A stretch of DNA of 64,000 nucleotides from Bacteroidota bacterium (GCA_030684395.1 JAUXTT010000017.1:601985-665984), one strand, 5' to 3'; shown: positions 16,656 to 26,720, counted from the stretch's first letter. Made by a program: numbers and translations. Notes: generated by a model not told the origin, from the letters alone.

Positions 16656-18761
16656 ATGAGCAGTAAAGAAAACAAATCCTTGTTTCAGAAAGACCTTATC
16701 GTAGAGGCTTTGAAACAAGCATTCATTAAGCTTCACCCGAAGACAATGATTAAAAACCCGGTGATGTTTACTGTGGAAATAGGAACATTTGTAATGTTGA
16801 TTGTGTGTGCAAGTGTTATGTTTAATAACGATGGCACACAGGGAAGTCTTGTGTATAATTTGTTTGTATTCGCTGTATTATTTCTTACGCTGCTCTTCGC
16901 CAATTTTGCAGAAGCTATTGCAGAAGCAAGAGGGAAAGCACAGGCAGAGTCATTAAGAAAAACACGCGAAGAAACTCCGGCTAAATTGATAGCACCGGTA
17001 GGAGAATTATATGTAAACGAAGTACAGATGATAAGCTCATCACAACTGAAAAAGGGCGATGTGTTTTTGTGCGAAACCGGCGACATTATTCCTACCGATG
17101 GTGAAATTATTGAAGGTCTTGCAACTATTGATGAATCGGCCATCACAGGAGAGTCAGCTCCCGTAATTCGTGAATCAGGTGGAGATAAATCAAGCGTTAC
17201 CGGCGGAACAAAAGTACTGAGCGATAAAATTAAAGTACGGGTAACTTCAGAACCCGGCGAATCTTTTTTGGATAAAATGATTGCTTTGGTGGAAGGAGCG
17301 AGCAGGCAAAAAACACCAAACGAAATTGCTTTAACCATTTTGTTGGCAGGATTTACATTGGTCTTCATCATTGTTTGTGTAACGTTAAAACCATTTGCAG
17401 ACTACGCTAAAGCACCGATTACAATCGCAGCATTGATCTCTTTGTTTGTGTGTTTGATCCCAACAACAATAGGAGGCCTGCTTTCTGCAATTGGTATTGC
17501 CGGAATGGACAGAGCATTAAGAGCAAACGTTATTACCAAATCGGGTAAAGCCGTTGAAACAGCAGGCGACATTGATGTATTGTTGTTGGATAAAACAGGC
17601 ACTATCACTATTGGAAACCGTAAGGCAACAAAGTTTTATCCTGCTACTGGAATAAGCGAAGAACAATTAATTGAAGTAAGTATTCTTAGTGCAATTTCTG
17701 ATGAAACACCCGAAGGGAAATCTATTGTTGAGCTGGGAGAGCAAAGGTTTTCAGATAAGGAAGAAAAATTTAAAAGTCCGAAATGGATCAAAGATCTGAA
17801 AGGAAATCTTAAGGAACAAAGTGAAACGTTTCATGTGTTTCGTTTTACTGCCGAAACAAGATGCAGTGGAATAGATATTGGAGATAATAAACGTATTCGC
17901 AAAGGAGCTACCGATTCCATCAGAAAAATTGTTGAAACTGCAGGTAACAGTTTTCCTCGCGAACTCGAAATGGTTGTAAAACAAATCTCTTCTGCGGGCG
18001 GAACACCTTTGGTTGTTTGCGAAAATGAAAAAGCCATTGGTGTAATTGAATTGCAGGATATTATCAAGCCCGGGATAAAAGAACGTTTCGACCGCCTTCG
18101 TAAGATGGGTGTAAAAACAGTAATGGTTACCGGAGATAATCCCTTAACAGCAAAATACATTGCAGAGAAAGCCGGTGTAGATGATTATATAGCTGAGGCC
18201 AAGCCCGAGGATAAAATGAACTATATCAAAAAGGAACAGCAGAGCGGAAAGCTGGTGGCGATGATGGGCGACGGAACCAACGATGCGCCGGCACTTGCTC
18301 AAGCCGACGTTGGCGTGGCCATGAACAGTGGAACACAAGCGGCAAAAGAGGCAGGTAACATGGTTGATCTGGATAACGATCCAACAAAACTAATTGAGAT
18401 TGTTGAAATTGGAAAACAACTTTTAATTACAAGAGGAACACTTACTACATTCTCTATTGCAAACGATGTGGCAAAATACTTTGCAATTGTACCTGCTTTA
18501 TTTATTACATCTATTCCTGCTCTTCAGGGATTGAACATAATGAATTTAAAAAGTCCGGAGAGCGCCGTTTTATCGGCAGTTATTTTTAACGCGATCATTA
18601 TTCCGATACTCATTCCTTTGGCGCTTCGCGGGGTAGAGTATAAACCAATTGGTGCAAGCGCATTGCTAAGAAGAAATTTATTGATCTATGGATTGGGAGG
18701 AGTAATTGTTCCCTTCATAGGAATCAAATTAATAGACATGTTAGTAGGATTATTTTTTTAA
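16656..18761 (+). CDS. kdpB: KdpB, ATP-hydrolysing P-type ATPase subunit
   Basis: 701 residues, a P1A-type ATPase. The actuator motif TGES is at 164-167 (the serine is the inhibitory phosphorylation site in E. coli KdpB), the phosphorylated aspartate is Asp312 in LLDKTGTIT, and [21 protein letters not shown] and [22 protein letters not shown] form the hinge and P-domain signatures. It couples ATP hydrolysis to K+ import through KdpA. kdpA ends 13 bp before and kdpC begins 62 bp after. Confidence 0.98.
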   Translation: MSSKENKSLFQKDLIVEALKQAFIKLHPKTMIKNPVMFTVEIGTFVMLIVCASVMFNNDGTQGSLVYNLFVFAVLFLTLLFANFAEAIAEARGKAQAESLRKTREETPAKLIAPVGELYVNEVQMISSSQLKKGDVFLCETGDIIPTDGEIIEGLATIDESAITGESAPVIRESGGDKSSVTGGTKVLSDKIKVRVTSEPGESFLDKMIALVEGASRQKTPNEIALTILLAGFTLVFIIVCVTLKPFADYAKAPITIAALISLFVCLIPTTIGGLLSAIGIAGMDRALRANVITKSGKAVETAGDIDVLLLDKTGTITIGNRKATKFYPATGISEEQLIEVSILSAISDETPEGKSIVELGEQRFSDKEEKFKSPKWIKDLKGNLKEQSETFHVFRFTAETRCSGIDIGDNKRIRKGATDSIRKIVETAGNSFPRELEMVVKQISSAGGTPLVVCENEKAIGVIELQDIIKPGIKERFDRLRKMGVKTVMVTGDNPLTAKYIAEKAGVDDYIAEAKPEDKMNYIKKEQQSGKLVAMMGDGTNDAPALAQADVGVAMNSGTQAAKEAGNMVDLDNDPTKLIEIVEIGKQLLITRGTLTTFSIANDVAKYFAIVPALFITSIPALQGLNIMNLKSPESAVLSAVIFNAIIIPILIPLALRGVEYKPIGASALLRRNLLIYGLGGVIVPFIGIKLIDMLVGLFF

Positions 18762-18823
18762 AACACCACGAGGTAGCATTGATACAATTAAGAAATAATT
18801 AATCATCAAATCAATAAACTGAA

Positions 18824-19384
18824 ATGAGAACATATATTTTACCATCGTTAAAATTGACACTTGTGTTAATCATAGTTTGTTCAGTTTTGTATCCGTTGCT
18901 TATATCAGCAATAGGGAAATTTACCCATGATGATGGAGCAGGAGTGAAGGCTTATGAACACGGTTTAGTTGTTGGCTATGAAAACGTAGGGCAGAAATTT
19001 ATAGCTGATACTTATTTTCAAGGAAGACCATCTGCTGTTGATTATAACGCAGCGGGTTCTGCAGGCTCCAATAAAGGACCATCCAATCCTGACTACTTAA
19101 AAATTGTTCAGGAAAGAATAGATACTTTTTTGATTCACAATCCGGGAATAAAAAAATCAGAGATTCCTAGTGATTTAGTTACAGCAAGTGGAAGTGGTTT
19201 AGATCCTCACATTTCTATTCAAGCTGCAAAAGTACAGGTTCCGCGTATTGCTAAGTTGAGAAACAGAACCGAGAAAGAAATATATCAACTTATTGATAAA
19301 GTAAAAGAAGAACCAATGCTGAGTGTTTTTGGCCCGGAAAGAATTAATGTGTTGAAATTAAACATTGCATTGAATACACTTTAA
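18824..19384 (+). CDS. kdpC: KdpC, accessory subunit of the K+-transporting ATPase
   Basis: 186 residues with one N-terminal transmembrane helix (about 10-30) and a periplasmic domain. The family motifs QGRPSAVDYNAAGSAGSNKG and ASGSGLDPHISIQAAKVQVP are present. KdpC assists assembly and nucleotide binding of the KdpFABC complex. Its stop codon is directly followed by the second pair of candidate activator repeats, so the porin downstream may have its own promoter. Confidence 0.96.
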   Translation: MRTYILPSLKLTLVLIIVCSVLYPLLISAIGKFTHDDGAGVKAYEHGLVVGYENVGQKFIADTYFQGRPSAVDYNAAGSAGSNKGPSNPDYLKIVQERIDTFLIHNPGIKKSEIPSDLVTASGSGLDPHISIQAAKVQVPRIAKLRNRTEKEIYQLIDKVKEEPMLSVFGPERINVLKLNIALNTL

Positions 19385-19385
19385 G

Positions 19386-19417
19386 TTTCCGTTTTGAAAA
19401 AGCCTTCCATTTCGGAA
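19386..19417. promoter_or_regulatory. Paired direct repeat, candidate activator-binding site before the porin gene
   Basis: TTTCCGTTTTGAAA (19386-19399) and CTTCCATTTCGGAA (19404-19417) are related to each other and to the pair at 13990-14020, again with an 18-bp step. The second copy is a TTCC-N5-GGAA dyad. A partial sigma-54 -24 element (TGGCATC, 19494-19500) lies between this and the porin ATG, but its -12 half is poor. Confidence 0.55.
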
Positions 19418-19538
19418 GACCAATAAAAATAGTATTTGGAAACAGAAAATCATATCACACTGAATAACAATAAATAATAAAAACAATAATAAATGGCATC
19501 AGTATAGTATATGCTATGCCGAGAAAAAAAATAAGATT

Positions 19539-20957
19539 ATGAAAACAAAATTACTAAGCGCAGCTCTTCTTGTTTATGCATCGACAGCATTTGCACAAAC
19601 CGATTCTATCGTTTCACAAAGGGATTCCACGGAATATGAAAAAAAATCGGAGGGGAGTGTTCCTTTTGCCTGGGGTGATTTTACCTGGCTACAAGGAGGA
19701 GAAAGAATGAAAAAACAAGCTCTGGATTCTAAGTACTTCACAGGTGATGTAACCCTTGATGTGGATTATAATTATCATTTCGCCGATCCGATTGATCACA
19801 CACAAACGGGTTCAACCGCTTCCTTCCGAACAAATGAGTTAGCCCTTACCTACGTTGAAGCAGGTGGTGATTTTCATGATCCCGCAACTGGTGCACGTGG
19901 TCGTTTGATGTTACAGTTTGGGACCAGGGCAGTAGGTGTTCCGCGTAATGATAATACCGGTCTTCGTGGACAGTTCGATTTGTATAATTCACTTCGTTAT
20001 GTAACGGAAGGTTATGCAGGAATCCATCTAAAAAAGATGCACGGCATAAATATCGATGCAGGAATTTTTAAATCATATGTTGGATTAATGAGTTACAATC
20101 CGCACGAAAACTGGAACTACCAGAACTCGTTCACTTCGGATAATACTCCTTGGTTTTTTACAGGTGTTCGTATACAAACGTTTCCAACGGAAAAACTAAA
20201 GATAGAATACTGGATTGTGAACGGATGGCAAACTTATGGAATGTACAACAATCAACCTGGTCTTGGATTTCAGGTAGACTGGCGCCCAAAAGAATGGATT
20301 AAGTTTTTGGGTAGTGGTTATGTAGGGTATGATACACCTAATATGCCGGGACGTACACGCTTTCACAGTGATAATAGTATTCTCGTTCGTTATTTTAAAA
20401 GACCGGGCAAGTTTTTTTCGAAAGGAGCTTTTTCGGTGACCGGCGATATTGGATTCGAAAGCGGAAATGGTGTGGCGCCTTTTAAAGAAGATTTGAAGTA
20501 TGACTCTACCGGAGCAATAGATCCTGCGACCAGTATCAGGGCTCAAAACTTTTTGAGCTGGATGTTTTACCACCGTTTATGGTTGGGTAAAAATGAAAAA
20601 TGGGCATGGACTTTTGGAGGAGGCCAGTTGTCGAATCCGGGTCGTTATTTATCACTTGTTCCTCCGGGAGCGGGCGCTCAGTCAGTAGGTGCAGGATCAG
20701 CCTATTTTACCCAAAATGCGGGAGATCCACTTGAAAACTGGGATTATTCAACAGGAGTACAGTGGATGCCTAATGAGAAAGTAACTATTGGCTTGGAATA
20801 TGTTGAAAGACATTCTAATATTGGATACTTCCCAGGTCATGGCGGTGTAACCTCGCCAAATGGATGGAATGCACCAATTGGTAACCCAACGGGTTTTGTT
20901 CCCGACCTTGCAAAAATGGAACAACGGATTATAGCGTCATTCATTGTGAGGTTCTAG
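19539..20957 (+). CDS. Outer-membrane beta-barrel porin of the kdp island
   Basis: 472 residues with a signal peptide (MKTKLLSAALLVYASTAFAQ) followed by alternating aromatic beta strands through to the C-terminus, which ends in an aromatic residue (MEQRIIASFIVRF), typical of outer-membrane barrels. Strand-like segments such as GAFSVTGDIGFESGNG and WKWAWTFGGG-like WAWTFGGGQL resemble the putative beta-barrel porin-2 (OmpL-like) family. Lying between kdpC and kup with its own copy of the operator repeats, it probably lets K+ cross the outer membrane under potassium limitation (inference from context). Confidence 0.85.
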   Translation: MKTKLLSAALLVYASTAFAQTDSIVSQRDSTEYEKKSEGSVPFAWGDFTWLQGGERMKKQALDSKYFTGDVTLDVDYNYHFADPIDHTQTGSTASFRTNELALTYVEAGGDFHDPATGARGRLMLQFGTRAVGVPRNDNTGLRGQFDLYNSLRYVTEGYAGIHLKKMHGINIDAGIFKSYVGLMSYNPHENWNYQNSFTSDNTPWFFTGVRIQTFPTEKLKIEYWIVNGWQTYGMYNNQPGLGFQVDWRPKEWIKFLGSGYVGYDTPNMPGRTRFHSDNSILVRYFKRPGKFFSKGAFSVTGDIGFESGNGVAPFKEDLKYDSTGAIDPATSIRAQNFLSWMFYHRLWLGKNEKWAWTFGGGQLSNPGRYLSLVPPGAGAQSVGAGSAYFTQNAGDPLENWDYSTGVQWMPNEKVTIGLEYVERHSNIGYFPGHGGVTSPNGWNAPIGNPTGFVPDLAKMEQRIIASFIVRF

Positions 20958-20978
20958 TAGAGTAAAAATTGTTTAGTT

Positions 20979-21014
20979 AAACAACCCTTTAAGTTTTTAC
21001 TCATTGGGTTGTTT
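20979..21014 (+). terminator. Rho-independent terminator after the porin gene
   Basis: A 9-bp stem AAACAACCC / GGGTTGTTT with an 18-nt loop, followed by a T-rich stretch (TTTTATTATTAAT). It ends the kdp-porin unit. Confidence 0.72.
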
Positions 21015-21032
21015 TATTATTAATAAAGGAGC

Positions 21033-21374
21033 ATGCAAGTTTTAAAATCAATAGCATTGTTTGGAATTGCAGGGTTATGCGAAATAATCGGCGGATATCT
21101 AATTTGGCTATGGGCTAAAGAAAGCAAACCAACTTACTATTTACTTGTAGGAGGAGCCCTGCTTTTTGTTTACGGAATTGTGGCGACCTTGCAAACCAGT
21201 AGTTTTGGAAGAGTATACGCAACATATGGAGGAATATTTGTTGTTATGTCGTTAGTATGGGCATACAAAATAGATAATTATATCCCAGACAAATACGACC
21301 TAATTGGTACTTTAGTGGTATTAATAGGGGTTTGTATAATTTTTTATTCACCAAGAGAAATCGACATTTTGTAA
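21033..21374 (+). CDS. YnfA/UPF0060-family small membrane protein
   Basis: 113 residues with four predicted transmembrane helices. Family signatures: GLCEIIGGYLIWLWAKE near the N-terminus, SFGRVYATYGGIFVVMSLVWAY in the middle and DKYDLIGTLVVLIGVCIIFYSPR at the end. YnfA proteins resemble small multidrug resistance-like transporters; their substrate is not settled. The stop codon is 2 bp before the preferred kup start, so the two are surely co-transcribed. A link to potassium homeostasis is inferred from position only. Confidence 0.9.
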   Translation: MQVLKSIALFGIAGLCEIIGGYLIWLWAKESKPTYYLLVGGALLFVYGIVATLQTSSFGRVYATYGGIFVVMSLVWAYKIDNYIPDKYDLIGTLVVLIGVCIIFYSPREIDIL

Positions 21375-21376
21375 AA

Positions 21377-23308
21377 ATGAGCGCAATAGATTTGAAAAAG
21401 TTAAGTTTTGCCGGGTTCCTTGTTTCAATAGGAATTGTGTTTGGTGATATTGGTACATCACCTCTCTACACCTATACAGCGATTATTGGTTCACGACCCA
21501 TCACCGAATTAATTGCACTCGGAGGAGTTTCTGCAATATTCTGGACACTGTTTTTTCAAACAACCCTTAAGTATGTTTTTATAACCTTGCGTGCAGACAA
21601 TAAAGGTGAAGGAGGAATTTTTTCTTTATATACACTCATTCGTAAATACCGTAAATGGCTTTTGTTTCCTGCCATTTTGGGAGGAGCATTTTTACTTGCA
21701 GACAGTATCATAACGCCGCCTATTTCTGTTTCATCAGCTATTGAAGGATTAAAACCGAAGTTTCCAAACATTCCCGTAATGCCAATTGTTATAACAATAA
21801 TCGTTGTTTTGTTTATGATCCAGCGCAAAGGCACTTCGTTTATAGGAAAACTTTTTGGTCCCGTAATGATGATATGGTTTACGATGATTGCCATTTTAGG
21901 AATGGGCGAACTTATTGGAAACTTTTCTGTTTTCAAAGCATTAAACCCATACTATGCATACAAACTATTATCAGAGCATCCGGGAGGGTTTTGGTTGTTA
22001 GGTGGCGTGTTTCTTTGTACTACCGGAGCAGAAGCATTGTATTCCGACCTTGGCCATTGCGGAAGAAAAAACATTCAAATAAGTTGGCTGTATGTGAAGA
22101 TCTGTTTGATACTTTGTTATTTTGGTCAAGCCGCATGGTTAATGAATCATATTGGAACAACCTTAACAGATGTTAGTCCGTTTTTTGGATTAGTACCCGA
22201 TTGGTTTATCTTCCCGGCTATAATAGTAGCTACTATGGCTACGATCATTGCATCACAAGCTTTAATAAGTGGTTCATTCACCCTGGTTGCCGAAGCTATA
22301 CGATTAAATTTATGGCCTAAATTAAGAGTTGTATTTCCATCCGACGTAAAAGGACAACTGTACATTCCTGCAATAAACTGGTTACTGATGGCAGGATGCA
22401 TTGCTGTTGTTTTGCATTTCAAAGAATCTAAGAACATGGAAGCGGCATTTGGTTTGTCGGTTACATTAACCATGTTGATGACCACTATTTTGTTAAGCTT
22501 TTACTTACTTACGAAAAAAGTAAATAAGCTGGCGGTACTCGGGCTGCTTATTTTATTCTTATGTATTGAGGGAGCATTTCTTGTAGCGAATTTAAAAAAA
22601 TTCATGCATGGTGGTTGGGTAACACTTTTTTTGGGTATTGTTATTTTTCTTATTATGTATATATGGCACAGAGCGGGAGAGATTAAAAGAAAACTTCAAA
22701 ACTTCACACCTCTTGAACCTTACCTACCGGTTTTAAAAGAATTAAGTATCGATGAAAAAGTTCCAAAATATGCAACTAACCTTGTTTACCTTACCTCATC
22801 AAACAACAGTAGTCAGATTGAGGAAAGAACCATGTATTCTATTTTGAATAAACAACCGAAACGGGCTGATATATATTGGTTTGTTCATATTGATGTGGTA
22901 GATGAACCATATAGAATGTCGTACAAAACAGAAGTAATAGAAAAGGAAGATGTTGTTTGGATCACATTTAAATTAGGCTTCCGGATTGCACCACGCATCA
23001 ATTTACTTTTTAGAAAAGTAGTTGAAGAAATGGTGCGGAACAAAGAGGTAAACATCAACAGTAGATATAGCTCGTTAGACAAACACAATATCACCGGCGA
23101 TTTTAGATTTGTGGTTATCGAACGTTTCTTGTCCTTTGAAAATGAATTGTCTTTTTCGAATAACTTTATTTTAAAGGTTTATTTCCTTTTAAAGAGAATT
23201 AGTTTGCCCGACGAAAAAGAATTCGGATTAGATTACAGCAACGTCACCGTAGAAAAATCACCATTGATTTTGCATTCAGCAAAAAACATAAATTTGGTAA
23301 GAGAATAA
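21377..23308 (+). CDS. kup: Kup-family potassium uptake transporter
   Basis: 643 residues from the ATG at 21377. An upstream in-frame ATG (21332) would overlap the YnfA gene and add a non-family leader, so it was not chosen. The N-terminal signature GIVFGDIGTSPLYTYTAI and the segments NKGEGGIFSLYTLIRK and LGHCGRKNIQISWLYV identify the KUP/HAK/KT family: about twelve membrane helices and a cytoplasmic C-terminal domain of some 170 residues. Kup is a proton-coupled low-to-medium affinity K+ importer and so complements the Kdp pump. The stop lies 3 bp before the KdpD-N gene. Confidence 0.97.
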   Translation: MSAIDLKKLSFAGFLVSIGIVFGDIGTSPLYTYTAIIGSRPITELIALGGVSAIFWTLFFQTTLKYVFITLRADNKGEGGIFSLYTLIRKYRKWLLFPAILGGAFLLADSIITPPISVSSAIEGLKPKFPNIPVMPIVITIIVVLFMIQRKGTSFIGKLFGPVMMIWFTMIAILGMGELIGNFSVFKALNPYYAYKLLSEHPGGFWLLGGVFLCTTGAEALYSDLGHCGRKNIQISWLYVKICLILCYFGQAAWLMNHIGTTLTDVSPFFGLVPDWFIFPAIIVATMATIIASQALISGSFTLVAEAIRLNLWPKLRVVFPSDVKGQLYIPAINWLLMAGCIAVVLHFKESKNMEAAFGLSVTLTMLMTTILLSFYLLTKKVNKLAVLGLLILFLCIEGAFLVANLKKFMHGGWVTLFLGIVIFLIMYIWHRAGEIKRKLQNFTPLEPYLPVLKELSIDEKVPKYATNLVYLTSSNNSSQIEERTMYSILNKQPKRADIYWFVHIDVVDEPYRMSYKTEVIEKEDVVWITFKLGFRIAPRINLLFRKVVEEMVRNKEVNINSRYSSLDKHNITGDFRFVVIERFLSFENELSFSNNFILKVYFLLKRISLPDEKEFGLDYSNVTVEKSPLILHSAKNINLVRE

Positions 23309-23311
23309 GAA

Positions 23312-24445
23312 ATGTCCGAGCAGGAAGAAAAAGAAAAGAATGTTGAATATTTCCTTGATCTTATAAAGAGATCAAAGAGAGGAAAATTCAAAGTGTACAT
23401 TGGCATGAGTGCCGGTGTAGGAAAGTCTTTTCGGATGTTGCAGGAAGCTCACGCCCTACTAAAAAACAAAATCAACATCCAGATAGGATATATTGAAACA
23501 CACAACCGTGCAGAAACGCAAGCGTTATTAGAAGGCTTACCAATTATTTTGCGAAAAAAAGTTTTTTATAAAGGAAAGGAACTGGAAGAAATGGATGTGC
23601 AAGCTATTCTAAAGGCTAAGCCGGAAGTTGTTATTGTAGACGAATTGGCACACACAAATATTCCCGGTTCCAAAAACGAAAAACGCTGGCAGGATGTTGT
23701 AGAATTATTGGAAAGCGGAATCAGTGTAATTAGTGCTGTAAACATTCAACACATCGAAAGCTTAAATGGCGAGATCCAAAAAATAACTGGAATTGAAGTT
23801 CAGGAAAGAGTGCCCGACAGTGTATTGAAAATGGCGGATGAGGTAGTGAATATTGACTTAACTGCCGATGAGCTTATCAATAGGTTGAAAGAAGGAAAAA
23901 TTTATGATGCGTCTAAAATCGAACTGGCACTCAAAAACTTTTTTCAATCAGAAAGGATTCTGCAACTCCGCGAACTGGCATTAAAAGAAGTTGCATCGCA
24001 GGTTGAGCGTAAAATTGAATCGGAAGCAGTAAACCCGTCAAAGTTCAGGTCAGAGCGGTTTTTAGCCTGTATCAGCTCAACCGACGAATCAGCAAAAAAG
24101 GTGATACGCAAAACCGCACGGCTTGCTTCATTTTACAATTCTAAATGGAAAGTATTATATGTAAAAACGCCAAAGGAAGACAATGACCGGATTCCTCTTG
24201 CAAAACAAAGACATTTAATTAATAACTTTAAGCTCGCAACCGAATTGGGTGCTGAGGTAATTCAGGTTTCCAACAATAAAATTGTTGAAGCTATTTATAA
24301 CACGGCAATAGAAAAAAAGGTGACAACTATATGCATAGGCAAACCTCATTTTAGTTTAATAAAATCAATATTAAGTAATACAATTATAGATCAGTTATTA
24401 ATAAAACTAAGTGGTTCCGATATTGATCTTGTAATTCTTTCATAA
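23312..24445 (+). CDS. Stand-alone KdpD N-terminal sensor domain with universal-stress domain (split KdpD)
   Basis: 377 residues corresponding to the cytoplasmic front half of KdpD only. KdpD domain at about 25-235: Walker A-like GMSAGVGKS (31-39) and Walker B-like VIVDELAHTN (108-116). USP domain at about 245-377 (FLACISSTDESAKKVIRKTA, then GAEVIQVSNNKIVEAIYNTA). The four-helix membrane module, GAF domain and kinase of full-length KdpD are missing; a separate histidine kinase follows with a 1-bp overlap (TAATG). Such split sensors are typical of Bacteroidota kdp loci. It probably senses potassium, ionic strength or a nucleotide and controls the kinase. Confidence 0.93.
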   Translation: MSEQEEKEKNVEYFLDLIKRSKRGKFKVYIGMSAGVGKSFRMLQEAHALLKNKINIQIGYIETHNRAETQALLEGLPIILRKKVFYKGKELEEMDVQAILKAKPEVVIVDELAHTNIPGSKNEKRWQDVVELLESGISVISAVNIQHIESLNGEIQKITGIEVQERVPDSVLKMADEVVNIDLTADELINRLKEGKIYDASKIELALKNFFQSERILQLRELALKEVASQVERKIESEAVNPSKFRSERFLACISSTDESAKKVIRKTARLASFYNSKWKVLYVKTPKEDNDRIPLAKQRHLINNFKLATELGAEVIQVSNNKIVEAIYNTAIEKKVTTICIGKPHFSLIKSILSNTIIDQLLIKLSGSDIDLVILS

Positions 24446-26160
24446 TGCAGCTCAGGGTAAAAACAAAATTAAATGCCGGTTTGGCCTTTCTGTTTTTGGT
24501 CATCATTCTTATTGGTGGTATGGGAGCTCTTTATATTTACCGTATCTCTAAACAATCGAAAGATGTGTTGAAAGACAATTACGAAACAATACAATATGCC
24601 AAATCAATGATGCAAGCAATAGACAATATTCAACTCGATACTGTTACTGCTTTTTCTACTATAGAGGAAAACCTGAAGAAACAAGAAAACAATATTACCG
24701 AAGCAGGAGAACAAGGCTTGACAATGGAGATCAGAAAAGAGTTTACAGCGCTTAAATTAAATAAAGAAAGGCCTTTTTCATTACTCAAACAACAACTTTA
24801 TCGTTTGTCGGATATCAACATGAATGCTATTGTGCGTAAGAATAATGCGGCGCAACGTACAGCAGATAGGGCGCTTGCATATATAGGAATAATTGGGGCG
24901 ATATGCGTAATCGTTGTTTTTACCTTCATAATTAATTTCCCCGGATACATTGCCGACCCAATCAAAAACCTTACCGAGAGCATAAAACAAATTGCCGCTA
25001 AAAACTATAATCAACGCTTACACTTTAAGTCGAACGACGAGTTTGGTGAATTAGCAAAAGCATTTAATGTAATGGCAGAAGAACTGGATAAATATGAAAA
25101 CAGTAATCTTGCCAAGATCATGTTTGAGAAAAAGAGAATTGAAACAATTATCAATAATATGCGTGACGCCATTATTGGTTTGAACGAAAAGAAAATCATT
25201 CTCTTTGCAAATGTTCAGGCAACAGCCTTGTTAGGACTGAAAGAGATTGATCTTGCAGGAAAATACGCTCCTGATGTGGCTTTAAGCAACGATCTTATGA
25301 GATTGTTATTGAATCCGAATTCCGGCACAACTCCTATAAAGATTGTTGCAGATGGTAAAGAAAGTTATTTTAATAAAGAGTCAGTGGAAATTGTTTCAAA
25401 TGAAAAGCCAATTGGAGAAGTGATACTATTAAAAAACATTACACGTTTTCAGGAATTGGATCTTGCAAAAACAAATTTTATTGCAACCATATCACATGAA
25501 CTCAAAACACCCATAGCATCAATAAAATTGAGCTCAAAACTTTTGGAAGATGATAGAGTGGGGCAGTTGAATGAAGAACAACAACAATTGGTAAAAAACA
25601 TCAAAGAGGAATCAGAAAGACTTCTAAAAATAACCGGAGAAGTACTCAATATTGCACAGGTAGAGACCGGAAAAATTCAATTAAACCTTCAAACGGTAAG
25701 CCCGAAAAAGATAATAGAGTATGCTGTAGAGGCTCTTAAATTTCAGGCAGAACAGAAAGAAGTGAGTTTTAAAATTGAGTGTGGAGAACACTTGCCTAGC
25801 GTGAACGCCGATATGGAAAAAACAGCCTGGGTAATGGTAAACCTATTAAGCAATGCCCTCAGGTATTCTCCGGAAAAGGAAAGTATTATCATAAAAGCAG
25901 AAGAGAAAGGTGAAAACATTTTGTTTTCTGTACAGGATTTTGGAAAAGGAATTGATCAGCAATATCAGGGTAAAATCTTTGACAAATATTTCAGAGTCCC
26001 CGGCTCAAAAAAGGAAGGAACCGGATTAGGTTTGGCAATAAGTAAAGAGTTTATTGAAGCACAAAACGGAACAATTTCTTTGGAAAGCACACAAGGAAAA
26101 GGAAGCGCTTTTTTCTTTACTTTAGAAAAATCCGGGCTACCTAAAACTCCAGCCACATAA
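24445..26160 (+). CDS. HAMP/PAS sensor histidine kinase, partner of split KdpD and the sigma-54 regulator
   Basis: 571 residues. Two transmembrane helices (about 11-31 and 145-167) flank a helical periplasmic sensor of some 115 residues. A HAMP domain follows (DPIKNLTESIKQIA, FGELAKAFNVMAEELDKYE), then a PAS domain (about 230-330), a HisKA domain with phosphoacceptor histidine in ATISHELKTPIASIK, and HATPase_c with N box VMVNLLSNALRYSP, G1 VQDFGKGI and G2 GTGLGLAIS. It overlaps the KdpD-N gene by 1 bp, so both form one sensing unit; the regulator gene at 12599 is the only unpaired response regulator in the island. Its 3' end overlaps the convergent GNAT gene by 20 bp. Confidence 0.95.
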   Translation: MQLRVKTKLNAGLAFLFLVIILIGGMGALYIYRISKQSKDVLKDNYETIQYAKSMMQAIDNIQLDTVTAFSTIEENLKKQENNITEAGEQGLTMEIRKEFTALKLNKERPFSLLKQQLYRLSDINMNAIVRKNNAAQRTADRALAYIGIIGAICVIVVFTFIINFPGYIADPIKNLTESIKQIAAKNYNQRLHFKSNDEFGELAKAFNVMAEELDKYENSNLAKIMFEKKRIETIINNMRDAIIGLNEKKIILFANVQATALLGLKEIDLAGKYAPDVALSNDLMRLLLNPNSGTTPIKIVADGKESYFNKESVEIVSNEKPIGEVILLKNITRFQELDLAKTNFIATISHELKTPIASIKLSSKLLEDDRVGQLNEEQQQLVKNIKEESERLLKITGEVLNIAQVETGKIQLNLQTVSPKKIIEYAVEALKFQAEQKEVSFKIECGEHLPSVNADMEKTAWVMVNLLSNALRYSPEKESIIIKAEEKGENILFSVQDFGKGIDQQYQGKIFDKYFRVPGSKKEGTGLGLAISKEFIEAQNGTISLESTQGKGSAFFFTLEKSGLPKTPAT

Positions 26161-26662
26161 CGTAATTAGGGCTTTGTTGTGAACCAACTTTAAACATCAC
26201 TTCGCCAATTATTTTAAAACCCAAACGATCATAAAAAGCAACCGCTCTGTCGTTTTCAACCCAAACGGTTAGCCAGATACCTGTTTGATTATTACGTAAA
26301 CATAATTCTTTGTTGTGTGCAAACAATTTGTATCCTAATTTTTTATCGTAAAATTCTTTAGAAATATACAAGCGTTCCATTTTAGATATATCCGGGTTTT
26401 CAGGAAGAAAAGAACAAGGAGAGTTGTAAATTATTTTACTGTAGCCCGCCGGTTTTTCATTCGAATAAAGTAATTGAAAAACATTGTTTGAGTCAGCAAG
26501 TTCTTTTTCAACGGCGGCAATGCTAAATTTTAGTTCCAGGTATTGTTCCATATCTTCTTTAGGGGTAGACGCTTCGTGGGCCGCCAAAAAAGTGGTTCTT
26601 CCCAATTTTGATACAACTTCCGCGTCGTTCTTATCAGCCGGTCGAATGGAATATGACAACAT
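26141..26662 (-). CDS. GNAT-family N-acetyltransferase
   Basis: 173 residues in the classic GNAT layout: beta strand YSIRPADKNDAEVVSKLGR at the start, central MERLYISKEFYDKKLGYKL (acetyl-CoA-binding segment; the usual R/QxxGxG/A loop is degenerate, DKKLGYK), then GIWLTVWVENDRAVAFYDRLGFKIIGEV at the end. It transfers acetyl from acetyl-CoA to a small molecule or protein amine; the substrate is unknown. It converges on the histidine kinase with a 20-bp overlap of 3' ends. Confidence 0.9.
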   Translation of the reverse strand: MLSYSIRPADKNDAEVVSKLGRTTFLAAHEASTPKEDMEQYLELKFSIAAVEKELADSNNVFQLLYSNEKPAGYSKIIYNSPCSFLPENPDISKMERLYISKEFYDKKLGYKLFAHNKELCLRNNQTGIWLTVWVENDRAVAFYDRLGFKIIGEVMFKVGSQQSPNYVMWLEF

Positions 26663-26720
26663 AATAACTAATTTTATAAGTCCGGTTACCTGCTTTTAAC
26701 AAAGGTTTTACACGATTGTT

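Noticed and set aside
19404..19418. Rho-independent terminator after kdpC
   Set aside because: The short hairpin has no T tract; the sequence is better explained as a regulator-binding dyad.
21332..21376. Upstream start of Kup
   Set aside because: It would overlap the YnfA-family gene by 43 bp and adds residues not seen in the family.
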